Assembly: GCF_025061645.1 (NCBI RefSeq)
Contig: NZ_JANYMP010000006.1
Coordinates: 140,422-204,421 of the forward strand
Length of the DNA stretch: 64,000 nt
Direction: 5' to 3'
DNA from: Umezawaea endophytica
GTDB lineage: Bacteria; Actinomycetota; Actinomycetes; Mycobacteriales; Pseudonocardiaceae
The position numbers and the translations under genes were made by a program. Each line of letters opens with the position of its first letter. Position 1 is the stretch's first letter. The notes under the pieces are model-generated. The model worked only from the letters and a program-made list of their open reading frames with translations, did not search any database and had not been told where the DNA came from. This document shows positions 45,062-54,358 of this stretch, one piece after another.

Positions 45062-45075
45062 TGAGAGCGCTCTCA
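45062..45075. promoter_or_regulatory. CebR box upstream of cebE
   Basis: TGAGAGCGCTCTCA is a perfect 14-bp palindrome. It differs from the CebR consensus TGGGAGCGCTCCCA at one position in each half. It sits 42 bases before the cebE start, where repression of the transporter operon is expected. Confidence 0.82.
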
Positions 45076-45406
45076 CAGTCGACGTGACGGCCTCCGGTGT
45101 CAAGCCGGCGGACCGCTGTCGACATCGTTCCGTAACCTTCTGACCGCTCCGGGTGCGGCGTGCGACGAGCACGACGCTGTCCGTGATTTCAGCAGTACGA
45201 GGTGATGGCGGCAGCACCAGTACGGGTGAACACCGGGTGAACTGTGCTCCGAACGGCCCAGAGGGGCAAGAGCGGGGGTTGGCCCGGCCCTCGCCCGAGC
45301 CAACCCCGCACCCAGGTAGAGAGCGCGAAGCGCCGAACGTGACGCGTGGGAACAAGAATTCTTCCCGTCCCGCACCGTGGACGCCCGACGGGTCCGAAAC
45401 GGACGA
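45076..45406. other. Gene-free stretch between cebE and the TetR gene
   Basis: About 330 bases upstream of cebE and downstream of the minus-strand TetR gene. It should hold the cebE promoter near the CebR box and the TetR transcript end. No supported frame or RNA was seen. Confidence 0.45.
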
Positions 45407-46033
45407 TCAGGCCAGCGAGCGGACGTGCGCGAGCACGGCGTCCATGACCGCCTCCAGCGGGGCGACCTCGCGCAGGGTCTGGGCGAGCAGCGTGCCGCCC
45501 TCGACGGCCGCGAGGAGCGCCATCGACAGCGCTTCGGGATCCGCCTCCGGCCGCAGTTCCCCGCGGTCGCGCATCGCCGCCAGCCCGGCCCTGATCGGCT
45601 CCCGCCAGCGCAGGAACGCCGCCGCGATGTCCTCCCGCAGCGCGGGGCTGGAGTCGGCCAGCTCGGACGCGAGCGACCCGACGGGGCAGCCGCCGACGTA
45701 CTGCCGCTCCATCCGCATGGCCACGATGTGGTCGCGCCAGGCGTGCAGGGCCTCGAAGCTGTCCAGCCGCTCCAGCAGGGGACGCTGGCCCTCGATCAGC
45801 GCCTGGGCCTGGTACTCGATGACGGCGCGCACGAGCGACTGCTTGTCGCCGAAGTAGTACCCGACCTGCGACGCGCTGACCTTCGCCGCGCGCTTCACGT
45901 CGTCGATGCTCGTCGTGGCGGCACCGTGCTCGAACATCAGGTCGGCCGCGACCTTGAGCACCCTGGCCCTGGTCGCGCGCCCCTTCGCGGTGAGCGGCCG
46001 CTCCGCGACCGGCTTGCCCGCCTCCGCGTTCAT
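45407..46033 (-). CDS. TetR-family repressor
   Basis: 208 residues. The helix-turn-helix is ATTSIDDVKRAAKVSASQVGYYFGDKQSLVRAVIEY. The C-terminal ligand-binding part contains GGCPVGSLASELADSSPALRE, typical of the TetR subgroup with a C-terminal domain like that of AcuR/YxaF. It is divergent from a short-chain dehydrogenase gene across 103 bases with symmetric sites. That is the classic layout of a TetR repressor controlling itself and its neighbour. Confidence 0.92.
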   Translation of the reverse strand: MNAEAGKPVAERPLTAKGRATRARVLKVAADLMFEHGAATTSIDDVKRAAKVSASQVGYYFGDKQSLVRAVIEYQAQALIEGQRPLLERLDSFEALHAWRDHIVAMRMERQYVGGCPVGSLASELADSSPALREDIAAAFLRWREPIRAGLAAMRDRGELRPEADPEALSMALLAAVEGGTLLAQTLREVAPLEAVMDAVLAHVRSLA

Positions 46034-46059
46034 GAGCCGATCCTACTCGATTTTTGGTA

Positions 46060-46111
46060 TTGACAACCCAATCTGCGCCACCCACTATTGGGTCGCTCGT
46101 ACCAATTGGGT
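46060..46111. promoter_or_regulatory. SDR promoter with TetR operator half-sites
   Basis: TTGACA (46060-46065) and CACTAT (46083-46088) are 17 bases apart, a good plus-strand promoter. ACCCAAT (46066-46072) and ATTGGGT (46087-46093) form an inverted repeat over the spacer and -10. CCAATTGGGT (46102-46111) gives another half-site. These fit binding of the divergent TetR protein. Confidence 0.65.
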
Positions 46112-46136
46112 CGGGCATACCAAAAGGAGACTGGCG

Positions 46137-46883
46137 ATGACCGCCGATCTGTCAGGCAGGACCGCACTGGTCACGGGCTCCACCAGCGGGATCGGCCGCG
46201 CCACCGCACGGCTCCTGGCCTCGCTCGGAGCCCACGTCATCGTCTCGGGCCGCAACGCCGAACGCGGCGGTGAGACCGTCGACGGCATCCGGGCGGCGGG
46301 TGGCAAGGCCGACTTCGTCGCCGCCGACCTGAACGACCTCGACTCGCTCGGCTCGCTGGCCGAACGGGCGACCGAGATCGGCGGCCAGGTCGACATCCTG
46401 GTGAACAACGCCGGGATCTACCCGTTCGGCGCCAGCAGCGACGCCACGGCGGCGGACTTCGACGCGGTCTACGACGCCAACGTCAAGGCCCCGTTCTTCC
46501 TCACCAACGCCCTCGCCCCGGCCATGGCGGCCCGCGGCCACGGCGCGGTCGTCAACTTCTCCACCGCGCTCGCGACCAAGGGCACGGCGGGCGCGTCGCT
46601 CTACGCGTCGAGCAAGGCGGCGGTCGAGTCGCTGACCAAGGTGTGGTCCGCCGAGTACGGGCCCAGCGGCGTCCGCGTCAACGCCGTCAAGCCCGGCCCG
46701 ATCGCCACCGAGGGCACCGCGCCCTACGGCGACGGCATGGACGCCTTCCACGCGGGCAGCCCGGCGGGCAGGCTCGGCCAGCCGGACGAGGTGGCCGCGA
46801 CCGTGGCGTTCCTGGTGTCCGACGACGCCCGCTACATCCACGGCGCCGTGATCCCGGTGGACGGCGGCGTCGGGACGCTCTAA
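46137..46883 (+). CDS. Short-chain dehydrogenase/reductase
   Basis: 248 residues, classical SDR. The cofactor motif is TGSTSGIG, NNAG follows at 90-93, the catalytic set is Ser142, Tyr156 and Lys160 (YASSK), and the C-terminus ends in PVDGG. Arg39 after the second strand (SGRN) suggests NADP(H). The substrate is unknown. It is controlled with, and probably by, the divergent TetR repressor, which suggests response to a small hydrophobic compound. Confidence 0.92.
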   Translation: MTADLSGRTALVTGSTSGIGRATARLLASLGAHVIVSGRNAERGGETVDGIRAAGGKADFVAADLNDLDSLGSLAERATEIGGQVDILVNNAGIYPFGASSDATAADFDAVYDANVKAPFFLTNALAPAMAARGHGAVVNFSTALATKGTAGASLYASSKAAVESLTKVWSAEYGPSGVRVNAVKPGPIATEGTAPYGDGMDAFHAGSPAGRLGQPDEVAATVAFLVSDDARYIHGAVIPVDGGVGTL

Positions 46884-46886
46884 ACA

Positions 46887-46924
46887 CGCCGATGCCCCGC
46901 ACCGTGAGGCGCGGGGCATCGGCG
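46887..46924. terminator. 14-bp perfect hairpin after the SDR gene
   Basis: Bases 46887-46900 pair with 46911-46924 (10-base loop), four bases past the SDR stop. Confidence 0.75.
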
Positions 46925-46936
46925 TACCGGGGGGGC

Positions 46937-46972
46937 GACGGCCCGCCCTCCCCCGAAGAAGGACGGGCCGTC
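46937..46972. terminator. Hairpin after the ABC permease gene
   Basis: GACGGCCCG at 46937-46945 pairs with CGGGCCGTC at 46964-46972, four bases downstream of the minus-strand permease stop. Confidence 0.65.
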
Positions 46973-46975
46973 TGG

Positions 46976-49504
46976 TCAGGCCTCGGCCATCCCGGCGACG
47001 ACCGAGGTGCGGCCTGCGCGCCTGGCGGGCATGGCGGCGGCGATCATCGCCGCGACCACGGCCGCGAGGAGCATGACGCCGATCTGTCCGAACGGGACGT
47101 CGAAGGTGATGGGGAAGCTGTCCGACGAGAGCGCCTTGACCAGGATCCAGCCGAACCCGACGCCGAGCACCAGGCCGATCGCCGCGCCCATCACGGCCAT
47201 CAGCACCGACTCGACCACGAGCATCAGCCGCAACTGGCCCTTGGTGAGGCCGAGAGCCCGCAGCAGCGCCGATTCCCTGGTGCGCTCCAGGACCGACAGC
47301 GTCAACGTGTTGGCGATGCCGAAGAGGGCGATGATCACGGCCAGGCCGATCAGGGCCCAGATGAAGCCGAGCACCTGGTCCACCTGGGTGTTGAGCTGGG
47401 CCTTCGTCTCGGCGGCGCTGTCGATGACGGCGATCGGCGAGGCGTCGGTGACCTTCTCGACGGCCGCGCGGCCCGCCTCGGTCGTGACGCCGTCCTTGAG
47501 CTTCACCATGATGCTGCGGAAGCCGGGCGTCTCCGGGTCGAACGCGGTGAGCGTGGCCATCGTGACCAGTCCGCTGCTGTCGATCCCGTCGACGACCGCG
47601 ACGACCTTCAGGTCCTTCTTCGTGGCGCCGAGCCCCTGCGGGAGGGTGCCGCCGACGGCCAGCCCGCTCCGCTTCGCGAAGTTGGAGCTGATCGCGACCT
47701 CGCCGTCCTTGAGACCGGTGATGCTGCCCGAGACCACCTTGGGCCGCACCAGGTCGCCGAACGCCTCCGGCGTCGTGGCCTCCAGGTACGCGCTGTACTG
47801 GGAGTTCTCGTCGCTCTCCGGCGAGAAGCCCGCCATCGGGGCGACCTTGCCGACCTCGGGGACGGCGGCGATCTTGTCCAGCAGGTCCTGCTGCAACGGC
47901 CTGCTGTAGATGGACGACGTGACGGTGTAGTCGGCCGGGAAGCGCTGGTCGACCTCGGCGCTCGCGGTCTCCTTCGCGCTGGTGGCGACCACCGTGACGA
48001 GGCTGACGATGGTCACGCCGATCATCAGCGCGGCGGTCGTGGCCGCGGTGCGCTTGGGGTTGCGGCCCGCGTTGCCGGACGCCAGCTTGGCGGGGACGCC
48101 GAACAGCGCCTTCGGCACGACGCCGAGCACCCGGTTGACCGGTCCGACGAGCACCGGGCCGAGCGTGACCACCATGGCCAGCAGCAGCATCGTGCCGGAG
48201 CCGGTGATGATCAGGGCCGCTTCCTCCTCCATGCCCATGCCGAGGTAGACGACCCCCGCGCCCGCCAGTCCGAGGAGCACGGCGAACACGATCCGCAGCG
48301 TGCCGGTGCGGGCGACCTCCTCGCTGCTGTCGAGCTGGGCGCGCAGCGCGGCGACCGGGGCGACCTTCGTCGCCTTGCGGGCGGGCAGCGCGGCCGAGAT
48401 CACCGTGATCAGCACGCCGACGCCGAACGCGGCGAGCACCGTGGTGGGCGTGACGGGCAGGCGGACGACCGTGTTGTCACCGGAGAACGAGCCGATGACC
48501 GTCTGCATGAGCGCGGAGACGCCGATCCCGCCGAACAGGCCGATCACCGAGGCGAAGAAGCCCATGACGACGGCTTCGGCGAGGACGCTGCCGAACACCT
48601 GGCCGCGGCTCGCGCCGACGCACCGCATGAGGGCGAGTTCCCTGGTGCGCTGGGCGACCAGGATGGTGAACGTGTTGTAGATGACCATGGCCGCGACCAC
48701 GAGGGCGATCAGCGCGAACGCGAGCAGCAACTGGGTGAACTCGCCCGACCGCTCGCTGATCTGCTTGAGGGTCTCGACGGTGAGCTGCTCGCCGGTCTGG
48801 AACTTGTAGCCCTGCTCGCCGGTGGACTTCTTCAGGTTCGCGACGAGCTGCTCCTGCGTCACGCCGGGAGCGGCCTTGGCGACCAGCTCGTACCCGCGGA
48901 CCTTGTCGCTGAGCTGCGGCAGCGCCTCGGGCAGCAGCACGAGGTGCTCGCTGCCGCCGAGCGACATCGAGTTGGCGCCCTGGGCGAACGTGCCGACGAT
49001 CGTGAACGAGTGCTTGCCGTCCTCCATGTCCAGCAGGGTGATCTGCTGGCCCATGGACAGCTTCGCCGTGGCCAGCGCCCGCACGTCGACCGCGGTCTCG
49101 GTGGCCGACGTGGGGAAGCGGCCGTCCTTCAGGTCGTACTCGCGCAGCTCCGGTGTGGACGCGAGGGGGCCCGCGCTGGCTGGCTTGGCCTTCCCGCTCG
49201 CCGTCAGCAGCGCGGCGGAGACGTAGCTGCGGAGGTCCGCGCCCTGCACGCCCGGCGTGTCGCGGACCTTGTCGAGCGTGGCCTGGCTGAAGCCGGTCTC
49301 GGACTCCGGGCCCTCACCCGCGAGCGACATCGACACGTCGACGCCGCGGGAGGTCTTGGCGAACTCGTCCTTCATGCCCTCGGTGATGCCGTCGCCGAGC
49401 ACGAGCGTGCCGCTGACGAAGGCGACGCCGAGCATGATGGCGATCGAGGACAGCAGGAGCCGCGCGGTGCGCGCCCGGACGCCCGCGATGATCGTCTTCA
49501 GCAT
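46976..49504 (-). CDS. MacB/FtsX-family ABC transporter permease
   Basis: 842 residues with two FtsX modules. An N-terminal helix (LLLSSIAIMLGVAFVSGTLVLG) and a MacB-like periplasmic domain come first. Three helices (~250-400), a further set around 430-470, a second large extracytoplasmic domain and three C-terminal helices (~700-842) follow. ATG 49502-49504 overlaps the ATPase stop as ATGA. Such permeases do not form channels; they transmit ATP-driven movement to export or flip peptides, lipids or antibiotics. Cargo unknown. No TolC or adaptor is expected in this Gram-positive. Confidence 0.9.
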   Translation of the reverse strand: MLKTIIAGVRARTARLLLSSIAIMLGVAFVSGTLVLGDGITEGMKDEFAKTSRGVDVSMSLAGEGPESETGFSQATLDKVRDTPGVQGADLRSYVSAALLTASGKAKPASAGPLASTPELREYDLKDGRFPTSATETAVDVRALATAKLSMGQQITLLDMEDGKHSFTIVGTFAQGANSMSLGGSEHLVLLPEALPQLSDKVRGYELVAKAAPGVTQEQLVANLKKSTGEQGYKFQTGEQLTVETLKQISERSGEFTQLLLAFALIALVVAAMVIYNTFTILVAQRTRELALMRCVGASRGQVFGSVLAEAVVMGFFASVIGLFGGIGVSALMQTVIGSFSGDNTVVRLPVTPTTVLAAFGVGVLITVISAALPARKATKVAPVAALRAQLDSSEEVARTGTLRIVFAVLLGLAGAGVVYLGMGMEEEAALIITGSGTMLLLAMVVTLGPVLVGPVNRVLGVVPKALFGVPAKLASGNAGRNPKRTAATTAALMIGVTIVSLVTVVATSAKETASAEVDQRFPADYTVTSSIYSRPLQQDLLDKIAAVPEVGKVAPMAGFSPESDENSQYSAYLEATTPEAFGDLVRPKVVSGSITGLKDGEVAISSNFAKRSGLAVGGTLPQGLGATKKDLKVVAVVDGIDSSGLVTMATLTAFDPETPGFRSIMVKLKDGVTTEAGRAAVEKVTDASPIAVIDSAAETKAQLNTQVDQVLGFIWALIGLAVIIALFGIANTLTLSVLERTRESALLRALGLTKGQLRLMLVVESVLMAVMGAAIGLVLGVGFGWILVKALSSDSFPITFDVPFGQIGVMLLAAVVAAMIAAAMPARRAGRTSVVAGMAEA

Positions 49505-50265
49505 CACGCCCCCAGGTGCTTGAGCGCGGAGAGCACCGAGTCGGCCGTGGGGTTCTGGATCTCGCCCGCGAGGTGGCCGTCGGCGAGCAGCACGACGCGG
49601 TCGGCGTAGGACGCGGCGACGGGGTCGTGCGTCACCATGATCACGGTCTGGCCGAGCTTGCGCACGGACATCCGCAGGAAGTCGAGGACCTCGGCGCCGG
49701 AGCGCGAGTCCAGGTTGCCGGTCGGCTCGTCGGCGAACACCACGTCCGGCCGGGCGACCAGTGCGCGGGCGCACGCCACGCGCTGCTGCTGGCCGCCGGA
49801 CAGCTCGGACGGCTTGTGCTTCAACCGGTCCCGCAGGCCCAGCACGTCGACGATGGTGTCGAACCACTGCTTGTCGGGCTTGCGGCCCGCGAGTTCCAGG
49901 CCCAGCAGGATGTTCGCCTCGGCGGACAGCGTCGGCAGCAGGTTGAACGCCTGGAAGACGAACCCGATGCGGTCGCGGCGGAGCTTGGTGAGGTCCTTGT
50001 CGTTGAGGCCGGTGATCTCGGTCCCTCCGATGTGGACGGACCCGCCGTCCACGTTGTCCAGGCCCGCGAGGCAGTGCATGAGGGTCGACTTGCCGGAGCC
50101 AGACGGGCCCATGATGGCGGTGAACTTGCCCGCCTGGAACGCGACGCTCACGCCGCCGAGCGCCCGCACCGCGGTGTCGCCCTTGCCGTACACCTTGACC
50201 AGGCTGGAGGCGGCGACGGCGGCTTGCGTGCCAACCCGGCCCGTCTCGGACACCACTGCTGACAT
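49504..50265 (-). CDS. MacB/LolD-type ABC transporter ATP-binding protein
   Basis: 253 residues. Walker A is GPSGSGKS, the Q-loop VFQAFNLL, the signature LSGGQQQR, Walker B VVFADEPTGNLDS and the switch His in VTHD. The AFNLLPTLSA and DEPTGNLDS segments mark the LolD/MacB subgroup that works with FtsX-like permeases. It is co-translated with the permease downstream. The divergent GyrI-type regulator may sense the transported compound. Confidence 0.93.
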   Translation of the reverse strand: MSAVVSETGRVGTQAAVAASSLVKVYGKGDTAVRALGGVSVAFQAGKFTAIMGPSGSGKSTLMHCLAGLDNVDGGSVHIGGTEITGLNDKDLTKLRRDRIGFVFQAFNLLPTLSAEANILLGLELAGRKPDKQWFDTIVDVLGLRDRLKHKPSELSGGQQQRVACARALVARPDVVFADEPTGNLDSRSGAEVLDFLRMSVRKLGQTVIMVTHDPVAASYADRVVLLADGHLAGEIQNPTADSVLSALKHLGA

Positions 50266-50481
50266 TTCCCTGCCCCATTTCGCTCACCGTCTCGCTGACA
50301 GGGGAAAACCTAGGGAGCGGCCGCGTGCGCGGACATCACTCCCGACGCGCACTCCGGACTCAACCCGGAGGATGACCCCGAGTCCTCCCGTGGTCGCACA
50401 ACCCGACCGGGGCGGGCACGAACTGTCGGGTCGGGCAGGGTGGGCGGGCCGCAGCATTGGTGTCGAGGAAGGGAGGCCGGA

Positions 50482-51342
50482 GTGCTGGAACGGCTGAACC
50501 AGGCCATGGAGCACGTCGAGCGGAACCTCGACCAGCCGATCGACGTGGCCGAGCTGGCCCGGATCGCGCTGACGTCGGAGTACCACCTGCGGCGGCTGTT
50601 CTCGGCGCTGGCGGGGGTGCCGCTGTCGGAGTACGTCCGGCGCAGGCGGCTCACGCTCGCGGGCGCCGAGGTGCTGGCCGGGCAGGAGACGCTGCTCGAC
50701 ATCGCCGTGCGGTACGGCTACGGCTCGGGCGAGGCGTTCGCCAGGGCGTTCCGCGCCGTGCACGGCGTCGGGCCAGGTGAGGCGCGCAGGACCGGTGCGG
50801 CCCTGCGGTCCCAGCCACGGATGTCCTTCCGCCTCGTCGTCGAAGGGAGCAGCAGCATGCGGTATCGGGTCGTGGAGAAGGACGCGTTCCGGGTGGTCGG
50901 CCGCACGAAGCGGGTGCCGCTCGTGCACGAGGGGATGAACCCGGCGATGGTCGAGTTCGTGAAGGGCCTCGCGCCGGAGGAGCGGGAGCGGATCGCGGCG
51001 CTGTCCGACCAGGAGCCCGCCGGGGTGCTCAACGTCAGCGTGAACGTGGACGACGGCTTCGAGGAGGGCACCGAGCTGGACTTCTACTACGCCGTCGCGT
51101 CCAGCGCGGACGTCCCGGAGGGCCTGGACTCGCTGGACGTGGCCGCCGGGACGTGGGCGGTGTTCGAGAGCTCCGGCGAGTTCCCGAAGGTGCTCCAGGA
51201 GGTGTGGCGGGACGTGTACACGCAGTGGTTCCCGTCCAACCCCTACCGCAGCGCGCCGGGTCCGTCGCTGCTCAGCGCACAGGTGTCGGCGGACGGCGCC
51301 ACGGCGGACGCCGCGCTGTGGATCAAGGTGGAACGGGCCTAG
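50482..51342 (+). CDS. AraC-type regulator fused to a GyrI-like ligand-binding domain
   Basis: 286 residues from GTG 50482 with GGGAGG before it. Residues ~5-105 are an AraC DNA-binding domain (DVAELARIALTSEYHLRRLFSALAGVPLSEYVRRRRL, DIAVRYGYGSGEAFARAFRAVHG). Residues ~125-286 are a GyrI/SbmC effector domain (YRVVEKDAFRVVGR, AGTWAVFESSGEFPKVLQEVWRDVYTQWF). The layout is that of Rob/BmrR-like multidrug sensors. It is divergent from the MacB-type exporter across ~215 bases, so drug-responsive control of that exporter is a reasonable inference. Its stop overlaps the LAL gene stop on the other strand. Confidence 0.9.
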   Translation: MLERLNQAMEHVERNLDQPIDVAELARIALTSEYHLRRLFSALAGVPLSEYVRRRRLTLAGAEVLAGQETLLDIAVRYGYGSGEAFARAFRAVHGVGPGEARRTGAALRSQPRMSFRLVVEGSSSMRYRVVEKDAFRVVGRTKRVPLVHEGMNPAMVEFVKGLAPEERERIAALSDQEPAGVLNVSVNVDDGFEEGTELDFYYAVASSADVPEGLDSLDVAAGTWAVFESSGEFPKVLQEVWRDVYTQWFPSNPYRSAPGPSLLSAQVSADGATADAALWIKVERA

Positions 51343-54300
51343 CCCCGGTTCACGGCCTGGCTCGGGTCGAGCAGGCCGCGGTCGTAGGCGATGGCCACGG
51401 CTTCGGCCCGCCTGCCCGCCCCGAGCTTCGCCATGATGCGGGTGAGGTGGACGCTGACCGTCTTCTCGCTGATGTACAGCTCCTCGCCGACCTCGCGGTT
51501 GGTGCGCCCCAGCGCGACGAGGCCGAGCACGGACCGTTCCCGCGGGGTGAACGGGTCCACGTGGTCGCGCGGCTCGGCCTCGTCCGCGCGCAGGGTGATC
51601 CTGGCCCGCCGGGCGGCCTGGGTGACGGCGTCGAGCAACGGGGCCGCGGTGACGGCGCGGGCGAACTCGCCGACCTCCCGCAGGTGGACGGCGGCCTCGT
51701 CGCGGCGGTCGGCGCCCAGCAGCGCCTCGGCCAGCCGCCACCGGCACACCGCCCGCTCGAACACCATGCCGAAGTCGAACCCGGCGACGGCGCGCGTCCA
51801 CAGCTCGGGGTCGGCCGCGCCGGTGAGCCTGGTCTGCTCGGCGAGGGCGCGCGCCAGCCAGGCCCGCCCCTCCGGGCCGAGCACGCCGGTGCGCGGCAGG
51901 CCGTTCGCGGCCGTGTCGCGGGCGAGGTCGGCCATCAGGTTCCCGTCGGCGACGGCCTTGGCCTCACCCGCCCGGTCTCGACGGCGGCGGGCCCGCGCGG
52001 CCAGGTCGGCGTGCGCGGCGACGCCGAGCGCGCCCAGCCGGATGTTCGCCAGCAGCCACTCGTTGCCCAGCTTGCGCGTCCAGTCGACGGTGTCCGCGAC
52101 CCGTTCCACGGCCTGCTCGGGCCTGCCGCGCCACAGCGCCAGCTCGGCGCCGGTGCCGCCGGTGATCAGCGCGATCTGCACGTCGCGGTGCCAGTCCTTG
52201 CGGAGTTCGCCGATCAGGCGCTCGGCGTGCTCGAAGTCGCCCCGGCTGACGGCGACGTGCGTGCCCACCGCGGCGAGCCTCGCGATGACCGTGCTCGACA
52301 CGGCCAGACCGGGTGGTTCGGCGGCGTCACCGCTCTCGTCCCAGCGACCCAGGTGGTACAGCGTGAGCGCCTGGAGCACCCGCACCTCCAGCCCGAAACC
52401 GCTCCAGATCATGCCCTTGACCTTGGCCCGGCACGAGGCCTCCTCGAACACGCGCAGCGCGTCCGCCAGTTCGCCCCGGTCGTAGTGGTGCAGGCCGAGG
52501 AAGTACCGCGCGCGCAGCTCGGTGTTGACCGCGTCCGCGTCGACGGCGCAGTCGATCGCGCCGATCAGGTGCTCGCGCGCCGACTCGGTGCGGTCCTCGC
52601 TGCCGTCCAGCAGCCCCAACGTCGCCAGCGCGTCCGCGACCGCTCCCGCCGCGCCGGACTCGCGACCGTCCCGGACCGCCATCTCCGCGCGTTCACGGGC
52701 CAGCGGCAGGTCGCGGGCGTAGCGCAGGCAGGACGCCGACACGGCCAGCACCCACGCGCGGGACTGGCTCGCTGGCCGGTCCCGCACCAGCCGCCACGCC
52801 TGGTCGACGGCCTCGTACATCTCCTGGTCGTGCCCGTCGAGCCCCTGCGACGCCTGCGCGACCCGACGCCACATCTCGGCGGCCTTCTCCGGGTCGGCCG
52901 GGTCGACGGCCCTGGTCGCGGACCTGGCGAACGCGAGGGCCCGCTCCGGCTGCCCCGCCGTGCCCGCCGACCAGGACGCGCGGCTCAGCAGCACCAGTTC
53001 CGTCACGTCCGGCGGGCGCTGGTCCTCCGCGACCGCGTCCCACAGCTTCAACGCCTGCTCGAAGTGCCGCAACGCCTCGGCGGGCGCGCCCGTGCGGTGC
53101 GCCTCCTGCCCGGCGTCCACCGACGCGGCCAGCGCGCGCGGCAGGTCGTGGCTCTCCAGGCTGTGGTAGGCCAGCCCGGCCGCGAACCCGCGCCCCTCGC
53201 GGCCGGTCAGGTAGCGCGCGTACGCCGCGTGCAGCCGCACCCGCTCACCGGGGAGCAGGTCGCCGTAGACCGCCTCCTGGAGCAGGGCGTGCCGGAACAC
53301 GTAGATCTCGTCACCCTCGCCGACCAGCAGCACGTGGTGCTGCACGGCTTCCCGCAGCGCGGCGTCCAGCGCCACGTCGTCCAGCCCCGCGACGGTCCGC
53401 AGCCGGTCGTGGCTCACCCGCCGCCCGCCGATCGACGCGACCCGCACGACGTGCTGGGTGCCGGGCGCGAGCCGTTCGATGCGGGTCAGCAGCACGTCCG
53501 CCAGCGCGACCGGGATGCCGCCGCTGGGCAGGCAGCTCGCCGCGGCCAGCAGCTCCTCGGCGAAGAACGGGTTGCCCTCCGACCGTTCGGCGACCTCGCG
53601 GACCACGTCCTCGGGCAGCTCGTCGGCCAGCGCGTCCACGAACGCGCGCGACTCCTCGGCCCCGAACGGCGCCAGCTCCACCCGTTCCACGGCCGGCAGG
53701 CGCAGCAGTTCGGTCAGCAGGGGCCGCAACGGGTGCGCGCGGTGCAGGTCGTCCGACCGGTAGGTGCCCAGGATCAGCAGCCGCTGCGACCGCAGCCGCG
53801 AGAGCAGGAACGACAGCAGGTAGCGGGTCGACGCGTCGGCCCAGTGCAGGTCCTCCAGCACCAGCAGCACGGTCCGCTGCTCGGCCAGGTCGCCCAGCAG
53901 GCCGTGCACCGCGTCGAAGAGCTGCAACTGCCCGACGTCCTGCTCCGGCCGCCGCCCCTGCGGGAACAGCGTCGGCTGGCTCGAGCTCTCCCGCGACTCG
54001 TCCGGCCCCACCGGCAGCGCCAGTTCGGGCAGCAACCGCGCCAGCGCGGGCCGCACGGCGATGTCCAGCAGCCCCCGATCCCTTACCCGGCCGAGGATCT
54101 CGGCGAACGGGAGGTAAGGGATCCCGATCTCCCCCACGTCCAGGCAGCGGCCCGTCAGCACGAGCGTGTCCGGCGCGGACGCGACCTCGTCGACCACGCG
54201 CGTCTTGCCGACCCCCGCGTCCCCCGCGAGCAGCACCGCCGACGCCCTGCCCGCCGCCGCGGACGCGAGCGAAGCCCGCAGCCGGGCCATTTCCCGACCG

Positions 54301-54347
54301 CGGGCCACCAGGGGGATGCCGGATCCGAGACGCGCCACGAGTGGCAT
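51339..54347 (-). CDS. Large LuxR-family (LAL) ATP-binding regulator
   Basis: 1002 residues from ATG 54345-54347. An N-terminal AAA-type NTPase domain (Walker A LAGDAGVGKT, Walker B LLVLEDLHWAD) comes first. A long TPR-like helical middle follows, and a C-terminal LuxR helix-turn-helix ends it (FTPRERSVLGLVALGRTNREVGEELYISEKTVSVHLTRIMAKLG). Such LAL proteins act as ATP-dependent activators of catabolic or antibiotic genes. The 64-residue gene and the chitinase locus follow on the same side. Target unknown. Its 3' end overlaps the AraC-GyrI stop by three bases. Confidence 0.92.
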   Translation of the reverse strand: MPLVARLGSGIPLVARGREMARLRASLASAAAGRASAVLLAGDAGVGKTRVVDEVASAPDTLVLTGRCLDVGEIGIPYLPFAEILGRVRDRGLLDIAVRPALARLLPELALPVGPDESRESSSQPTLFPQGRRPEQDVGQLQLFDAVHGLLGDLAEQRTVLLVLEDLHWADASTRYLLSFLLSRLRSQRLLILGTYRSDDLHRAHPLRPLLTELLRLPAVERVELAPFGAEESRAFVDALADELPEDVVREVAERSEGNPFFAEELLAAASCLPSGGIPVALADVLLTRIERLAPGTQHVVRVASIGGRRVSHDRLRTVAGLDDVALDAALREAVQHHVLLVGEGDEIYVFRHALLQEAVYGDLLPGERVRLHAAYARYLTGREGRGFAAGLAYHSLESHDLPRALAASVDAGQEAHRTGAPAEALRHFEQALKLWDAVAEDQRPPDVTELVLLSRASWSAGTAGQPERALAFARSATRAVDPADPEKAAEMWRRVAQASQGLDGHDQEMYEAVDQAWRLVRDRPASQSRAWVLAVSASCLRYARDLPLARERAEMAVRDGRESGAAGAVADALATLGLLDGSEDRTESAREHLIGAIDCAVDADAVNTELRARYFLGLHHYDRGELADALRVFEEASCRAKVKGMIWSGFGLEVRVLQALTLYHLGRWDESGDAAEPPGLAVSSTVIARLAAVGTHVAVSRGDFEHAERLIGELRKDWHRDVQIALITGGTGAELALWRGRPEQAVERVADTVDWTRKLGNEWLLANIRLGALGVAAHADLAARARRRRDRAGEAKAVADGNLMADLARDTAANGLPRTGVLGPEGRAWLARALAEQTRLTGAADPELWTRAVAGFDFGMVFERAVCRWRLAEALLGADRRDEAAVHLREVGEFARAVTAAPLLDAVTQAARRARITLRADEAEPRDHVDPFTPRERSVLGLVALGRTNREVGEELYISEKTVSVHLTRIMAKLGAGRRAEAVAIAYDRGLLDPSQAVNRG

Positions 54348-54358
54348 GTTCGCACACC

